Shown piece after piece: positions 58,066-64,000 of a stretch of 64,000 nucleotides of DNA. This DNA comes from Adiantum capillus-veneris. Its lineage: Eukaryota; Streptophyta; Polypodiopsida; Polypodiales; Pteridaceae. Position 1 is the first letter of the stretch, and the number at the start of each line of letters is the position of its first letter. A program made the translations under genes and the position numbers. The stretch spans positions 81,002,384-81,066,383 of the forward strand of contig CM043944.1 in NCBI GenBank assembly GCA_014529385.2, given 5' to 3'. Below the pieces are notes generated by a model, which ran no database searches, was not told the DNA's origin, and was given only the letters and a program-made list of their open reading frames with translations.

Positions 58066-58501
58066 CGGCCCAATACACTTCCACAGATATCACATTTTTT
58101 AATTCCATATCTATTAGCAAATAATCCCTTGAGTACTTTATTAATATTTCCCATGCTAATAAGTACTCCAATAATGAACATATCCCAAAGGAATTTTTTT
58201 CCCACTAGGTTTTTCCCCTTTGGTCATCCAGGTATTAGACCCTAATTTAGAACCTCATCATTCTACTTCCCTTGTGCATACTTTTCATAAATAAACAACA
58301 ACCTCATCATTATGCTATTACAACGGAAAAATACAACATCATCTCTCACAACAGACATATTTGGACCAATGAAGATGCTGCAACAAATTGAACCTCATCA
58401 ACAAATTCAATGAAAATTGAAGAAATCAGCCCATCAACCAATCAAAAACCTTCCCTTGCCTCCACGGACACCTTTCAACAGTGCCCAAGGACGAGCACTA
58501 A

Positions 58502-58517
58502 AATCAGAAGGGGAGAA
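58502..58517 (+). promoter_or_regulatory. Polypurine tract of host element
   Basis: AATCAGAAGGGGAGAA lies immediately before the LTR start TGTTAATTGAG at 58518. Confidence 0.8.
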
Positions 58518-59377
58518 TGTTAATTGAGTCAACGTCAGTTAGCAGAAGCTACTAAAGACCGAAGACATATGAATGCACATCGAAGATCAAAGCAAAGAAG
58601 CAGTAAAGATTGGAGTTACACATTTTCCACGTTTTCCCAAAATGGTCACGTAGTGAAAATTCTCGATTTATTTCAAGCCATTGTAATATTTTAATGTGTT
58701 ACGGGCTCAATGGGACTTCCAAGATGTAAATAATAGGTGAGTTACTGTGCCTAGGTTGCAGATTCAGTAAGTGGTGGAGCCCTAAAAGCCTTGGGCACCC
58801 GCACATTGCATATTTTTACCCTAGGTATATAAGGCAGTGTGTAAATGAAATTAGGGTTCTGAAGCTCATTTGTTGAGAGCACTCTTTGGTGAGAGCTCTT
58901 GAGGTGTGTGGCTATGGATTCCTTGAGCTTCTCCTTGCTCATGAGACTTGATTAACACTAATCAATGATTCATTCTGTTTCACTATGCCTCTCTCATGCT
59001 TCTTATGATTACTTATGATGCTTAGATTAACTAGATCTTAACTAATTAGTGGTTAATCCCTCTCTAATCTTGTGTGATTTCCCTCTCTTGCTTGTGTGTG
59101 CATGTAGGTTTGATTGGAGTGTGGTGCTCAATAGATCTATGTGTGTGTGATTTCCATTAGTGTGTTGCATGATAGGATTAGTGTTGTGTGCGTCTTGCAA
59201 TCATAGTGTGTGTGATTGGGTTGTTGAGAAGCTCACCTCTTAGAGTTAACCATTTGTGTTGCCACAATTAGCTCACTAACCGTGTGAGTGTCTCCATGCC
59301 CTATCCTGGTAGCTCATCCCTCCGGATTGATATTTTTATTGGTCATTGGATCTATTGCAACGATGGAACCCCCAACA
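58518..59377 (+). repeat. 3' LTR (860 bp) of 21.9-kb element
   Basis: It aligns with 37491-38414 from TGTTAA(T/C)TGAGTCAACG to CCCCAACA. A TATA-like TATATAA is at 58826-58832. A block of about 65 bp near 59222 is missing relative to the 5' LTR. Confidence 0.9.
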
Positions 59378-60420
59378 TTACAACATCATACTCATCATCG
59401 TTGATGCAGAGAGTATGCATTGGATCCAACAGTGACTCTTTAACACTAGAGTAGTTGTTGTACTACTCTTCTTGACTGAAGAATGCCTAAACCCCAAAAA
59501 CTACTTTGCAAGTGAAGAGCACATGTTTGGACGGTCTCTGATCCCATTAAGGAGCATAAAGGTAGAACATGCATTTCATACCATTTAGCTTTTTCAAAAA
59601 TTTCCTTCTCTAGGAAAGCAATATGCTGATAGTTGACTAAGCCGACAATTAAAAACTCTGATGGTTGATGTGCTACCCCACATACTCCATCAATCACTTT
59701 ACCAAATTGGATAGCACTTCAACCACTAGATGTAAGAATTTTGTGTGTTGCATCTATGATACAGACACTAACACAATTATAGATCTATTCTCACTACAAA
59801 GAAACTCAATGCCTTCCCGATTCTTTCCAGCACACTTGATTGTCCATGGTAAAAGGAATTGCAAAATAGAAGTGCCATTTTGTGCAATGATCCACAGCAC
59901 ATATCCCCTAGTGATCTCAAGAATTGGATTTTTCTCCTTTTCTTTTTGTAGCAGGAGATTTAGCCATTGCGTACAATTCGTGAAGAGAGATCTGTAGATC
60001 TCATTCATAATGTTATAATGATACTTACATTCATCCCATGAAGTAAGTGCTATTGATGATGGATCTAAATCTTTAAATGCCATCAACATTTGATGCTCAA
60101 AAACCCTGGTCTGCTTTAAGTTTGTTGCATGTGCAGTGAGGTTGAGCATGCCCGTTTGATGTGGTTGCTGCACTAAGAAGATCTTCTCTTTTTTCAGCCC
60201 CTATTATAGTAATTTGACATCATTATCTTCTAAACGGTTTTGGAATCTAAAGGTTGTTATGCTTGGTTGTTTCTCAAGAGCAGCTGATATTTGATGCTTC
60301 TCCAAGATGTTTATCCACTGGTCGTAGATTTCATCATTGTACATGACCATGTGTGCTTCTTTGTTGGCAAATGATTTATGGCTAAACATGATTTTTGGCG
60401 CATTTATAAAGGCCTTCAAA
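59378..60420 (-). pseudogene. Unrecognised gene fragment
   Basis: Minus-strand frames read 60419-60204 ('MKAFINAPKIMFSHKSFANK'), 60173-59754 ('LNLTAHATNLKQTRVFEHQM', 'YVLWIIAQNGTSILQFLLPW') and, after a frameshift near 59760, 59697-59446 ('VCGVAHQPSEFLIVGLVNYQ'). Residue use is that of a real protein, not a repeat artefact. Stops and frameshifts show decay. I do not recognise the family. The part next to the LTR reads 'LCINDDEYDVV' and may continue at 37490-37140 across the insertion. Confidence 0.45.
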
Positions 60421-61079
60421 ATAAAGAAAAGGAAGCTAACTTTATTTCAAGACATATTTGTAACAGAAACGAGCAGAGGAAAGTGGAAGCTACATCCCAA
60501 GGTGCTCGACTCGGATGATCGATAGGAACTCCTACCTTGGGTTTTGTTGGTTTAGTATATCAAATCCATTGACTACGACCATGCTTCAAGACCTCCACAT
60601 AACGTTGGTTCTTCATTACTATTATTCTCTCCATGTTCTTCATATTGGATATTCAAACAGCGACCTCTTTGGGAGCATCTACCACTATTCTTGCATACTT
60701 AGTGTTGTTTGTTATGCAAAAAATCTATAGCCGCTATGATGGAATGATGACCAGGAACAATTCAATAGTGGTATGTTTCTAGCTTGTCTCCATGCACTAC
60801 ATCTATTTGTAAAGGCATTTTTGTGACTGGGTTACACAACATAATGTTTGCTCCATTGGAGACTGGCCTAGAGTGCCTTGCAAATTTCTTCAAGAGGTAT
60901 TTCCCATACACATTTGGAAATGGTCTGCATTTATAGCCATCTAGTGCAAGGTTGCATTGCTCAACTGGGATTAATTGGGTAAAATGTACACAAAATTCAA
61001 AATAGTGTGCAATTCCAACGTATCCATCTAGCCCACTCTAGAAGCTTTGGAAACTTCTTTATCAAGATCTTTAGCACAT
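60421..61079 (+). other. No recognisable gene
   Basis: I see nothing secure here. Short frames at 60337-60525 and 60515-60730 show no domain. Confidence 0.4.
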
Positions 61080-61350
61080 ATGGACCTAGGGACATAGACT
61101 CCCCTCTATGTTGAACCCTATGGTCCTAGGTCCAAAGGTTTCCAACAAAATGGTTCTACAAGTGTACCTAGGCCACCCTATGGTACTAGGATAATAGGTT
61201 CTCTTATGACATTAGAGGAACCTTGTGGCCCTAGGGCTATAGGGGTAGTAGCCCTTGATTGGCCTAAATGCCCCTTTAGATCCTCTACACTAACACGGTA
61301 TGGCCCAAGGTCCATAGGGTGCCCTCTAATTAAATCAAAGTTCTTATGTT
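61080..61350 (+). repeat. Palindromic CCCTATGG/CCTAGG repeats, second cluster
   Basis: Words such as CCCTATGGTCCTAGG, CTTGTGGCCCTAGGGCTATAGGGG and GGTCCATAGGG recur in small inverted pairs. They resemble the cluster at 36260-36850, on the other side of the 21.9-kb element and also near its flank. Confidence 0.55.
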
Positions 61351-61355
61351 CATGG

Positions 61356-61640
61356 CATCCATTTGGGTGCACTTTAGTTCCAAAATGCCTTTAGAGTTTC
61401 TACAATGGCCACATGGTGCACTCTAATCTAATGAGAGTTCATGTGTACATGGTTCCCATGTAGGTGTCATTGAACGTATTCACACACACATCCATTTGGG
61501 TGCACTTGAGTTCCAAAATGCCTTTAGAGTTTCTACAATGGCCACATGCTGTAGTCTAATCTAATGAGAGTTCATGTGTACATGGTTCCCATGTAGGTGT
61601 CATTGAACGTATTCACACACACATCCATTGTTGTCAAAAT
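61356..61640 (+). repeat. 133-bp tandem duplication
   Basis: Units 61356-61488 and 61489-61621 are nearly identical (CATCCATTTGGGTGCACTT...CGTATTCACACACA), with the start of a third at 61622. The few differences suggest a recent duplication. There is no coding capacity. Confidence 0.93.
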
Positions 61641-61739
61641 TTGAGTCCACTCAAATGGCTCAAACCCCGGAAAGGGTTCAAGTATATATGCTTCATCTGT
61701 GCAATCCCTTTCTAAGATACATTATTGCCATTTTTAGCT

Positions 61740-62335
61740 CTTGTTTTTTGAGGCTCCACACATTTAAATAGGGGTTTCTCTGTTTATCCAAGATGGAAGC
61801 TTTGATTCAGCCGAAGAGACTGAGTCAAATTCTTGAATTGGTGTCTTCATGCCAGCTCTATAAGTGTGATATTTTAGATTAACCCTTGTGATTGATCCCA
61901 CTTTCTTCAAATACATGTGATTGTTTCCCCAATATTGCATGACTTGTACTTGTCTCACGAATGGTCTTCCCAAGATGATTTTATAGTTAAGTTTCTTTCC
62001 AAAGTCCACTATTGCAAAAGTATGCTGATAATCAATTCCACAGGAACTAACTATCACTTTTTCAAGAAGTCCTAAGGATCTTTTGATGTGTCCATCAACC
62101 AATTGAAATTTCATTCAAGTATGTCTAATGGCCGGTTTTCCCCATGATTCCCATATACTACTTTTGTGACGATGGCTATGCCTGCCTCACTATCCAATAT
62201 TTCCATGGTTTCTACATCATCATATCTCACTGGAAGGGTTCTGTTTCCTTCTTTCCCTTTGTAATATTCTCCCACTTTGTTCATTGGGATGGCTCTAATC
62301 TCTTTGTTATCCAGTCCGAGTTTCAATTTTCCCAA
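61740..62335 (-). pseudogene. Ty3/gypsy protease region (decayed)
   Basis: The minus strand carries 'MEILDSEAGIAIVTKVVYG', a retropepsin active site in which D-S-G-A reads D-S-E-A (62200-62140). The next frame holds 'FAIVDFGKKLNYKIILGRPF', the second half with the conserved I-L-G-R-P (62040-61960). The glycine replacement would disable cleavage. The region continues upstream into gag and stops near 61764 without entering RT. Confidence 0.75.
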
Positions 62336-62363
62336 AAATTTTGCGATTTCAAGGTTTCAATAA

Positions 62364-64000
62364 TCAATTTTCCCAAACTTCATCTATATGAGCTGACTTC
62401 AAGGTTACACTCCCATCATTAATCTCTCTTAAATTTTTCCATAAATGTCCTAGCCAGTCTTCCTTCACAACATGAATTTCATCTAAAGCGTCTTCACTGT
62501 CAGGCACTATGAGTTCTGGCTCTTTGGTTTCAAGGTGGGATTCTACCACAACTTCTGATTTCTCTTTACTGGTTTCTACCACAAGCTCCTCAGGTTTTGG
62601 TAGCTAGCTAGTCTCTCAAGATTGGGTTTTTGCTTTTCCAGCATCTCTTGAGTACTTCTTACCAAACTTTGGTAAGCTTCAAGTTTACCTGCTTCCATAT
62701 CTGGAGAAGGATAGTTTTTCCATTTGTTTTCCATGTTCTGTCCTGCTTGGTAAGCTTCCAAGGTTGCATTGGTTGGCTCAAAAATTTTGTCTACCAAAAT
62801 TGATCCTCCAAATTTCATTGTGGTTTCTTTGATTTCACTTCCAGCTTTTTTTACTTTTTCTTGGAATAGTTTCTTGGCTTTTATCTCAATTTCAGTCGCT
62901 TGTTTTTGTTTTCTAATCTCATATCTTTGTCTTCTTCTTTGCTTGGTCTTTTGAGAGGTAATTTTAGTGTACTCTGATTCATCAGAGGAGTTGTGCTTCT
63001 TTTTCTTAGCCTGGGCTCTAGTGATCACCTTGATTGGAACAATAGGTTCACTCTCCGATGAGCTACGTGGTATCACTTGGACTACATTCACTACTGCTTT
63101 ACCCTTGTTTAACGGGTTTTTTTGGACAATCTTCAGGGAAGTGTCCTCCCTTTTTGCAATATTGTATACAAAAGGATTTAACAGGATTAATGTTCTTGTC
63201 AAGTTTCTGGGCATTCATTTTTTCAATGATCATCTACACCACAATTATGGCAGTTTCCAGTGTTTGGCTTAATTATGGGTCTTACCATAGGAGGTCTAAC
63301 ACCTTGATTAGCTACATAGTACATTGCTATACGTTTTGGTGTAGCATAAGTTACAAATTCTTCCATTGGAGGTGGATGTGAGCTATACCACTCCCCTTCT
63401 ACCGTTACTGTAGATGGACTAGGCTCCACATAAGGTGTAACAGGCACTAGTGCTTGTTCATCTATGACTCCTTCTAAATGCATGTACTTTACAACCACTA
63501 CATTATGTCCAAGATATATGGAGGTTGTTGGCCCAACACTGGTTGTGGTCTTTTCATTCCCATCGGTGGTCTTTGGCTGATATCTGTACATGGGTTGTCC
63601 TTGTGGCCTCATGGACACATATTGAACATTTCCATCATACTTTGGTCGGTAATAGCACTCATTGGTCTCATGGTTGGTCCATTTATCCTCAATAGCACAC
63701 CATTTTTGTGGCCTAATTGGTTATCCCTATTGAGGTATACCTTGCCCTAGTCCTCTCATAGGTGCTTTTTGCATGTTATTCATCATTTTGTTCATCCTTT
63801 TGAGCATATCTTCTATGGTGGTTAGTGGAGCTATAACAGCTATTCCCACTTGTGTTGGTTTTGAGGATGCTATTTTGTCACTTTAAGTATCCTTAGGGAT
63901 ATCTTCTTCATTGAAAAGATCACAATTGTCTCCCAAGTCAATAGCATCTGACACATACTCTTCTAGGGTCATATGTTTCTTGGTATACAGTATAGCATGA
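62364..64000 (-). pseudogene. Ty3/gypsy Gag with several zinc knuckles (decayed, leaves window)
   Basis: Running leftward from the window edge there is 'MTLEEYVSDAIDLGDN' (about 63970-63920), 'IEDMLKRMNKMMNNMQKAPM' (63820-63760), a cysteine/histidine cluster ('WTNHETNECYY', about 63660), 'GNCHNCGVDDH...NEC' (63240-63200, a CCHC knuckle broken by a stop) and another knuckle near 63160-63120 read across a frameshift ('QYCK' then 'GGHFPEDCP'). A long Lys/Glu-rich linker follows (63100-62364). Gag would coat element RNA. Its protease follows at 62335. The N-terminus lies outside the window. Confidence 0.75.

Overview
This is repeat-dense plant nuclear DNA. It contains Ty3/gypsy, Ty1/copia and LINE sequences, very long TC/AC microsatellites, and no bacterial-style gene organisation. 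A degraded pentatricopeptide (PPR) relic, and PPR-like fragments inside an LTR, use wording ('GKxIxxxIVxxGLL', 'LIDMYA') typical of the expanded PLS-class PPR families of seed-free plants. A fern or related lineage is therefore my best guess, but this is inference. I found no intact host gene. Nearly every coding stretch is a decayed mobile element, and several are nested.

Layout. 1-7340: the 3' half of a chromodomain Ty3/gypsy element, its very long LTR (1803-5279), then a primer-binding site and a gag-only relative (5282-6955) with a second LTR start at 6956. 7350-10800 and 16285-21364: two minus-strand copies of an unusual non-autonomous LTR element. It has LTRs of about 2.3 kb, a primer-binding-like site, a polypurine tract and one long unrecognised reading frame, but no pol. 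10840-14494: a LINE with endonuclease and reverse transcriptase, ending in a TC tail and a CT-rich tandem repeat. 15190-16284: the PPR pseudogene, interrupted by the second copy of the novel element. 22832-26335: an L1 3' end, a minus-strand copia relic and a 5'-truncated LINE end. 26340-28450: a CACTA-like terminus, a fragment of a PR-1 (CAP family) gene and a small LTR with a polypurine tract. 28454-28907: a 454-bp near-perfect hairpin. 28951-30827: two truncated LINEs joined together. 30828-33854: three tandem LTR-containing units, followed by a gypsy integrase relic (33912-34970).

37491-59377 is one large LTR element of 21.9 kb. It has 924- and 860-bp LTRs, an Asp-type primer-binding site and a TCACA/TTACA target duplication. 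It was split by a complete but decayed Tat-type Ty3/gypsy element (44647-55991; LTRs 2990 and 2382 bp; target duplication CCGT). When the inserted element is ignored, the host element's reading frame runs straight across the insertion site. The host therefore appears to carry gag-like and protease-like domains but no reverse transcriptase or integrase. Beyond it lie an unrecognised gene fragment (59378-60420), palindromic and tandem repeats (61080-61660) and the gag-protease part of another gypsy element on the minus strand (61740-64000).

How the parts work together: the autonomous elements (chromovirus, Tat, copia, LINEs) encode the copying enzymes. The non-autonomous ones (gag-only chromovirus relative, pol-less novel element, RT-less 10.5-kb host element) keep LTRs, primer sites and polypurine tracts, and would need enzymes supplied in trans. 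All copies here carry stops or frameshifts. The strongest candidates for something undescribed are the pol-less element with the 690-codon frame and the RT-less element with the repeated Y-x-D-x-x-G-x-[IL]-Y module.
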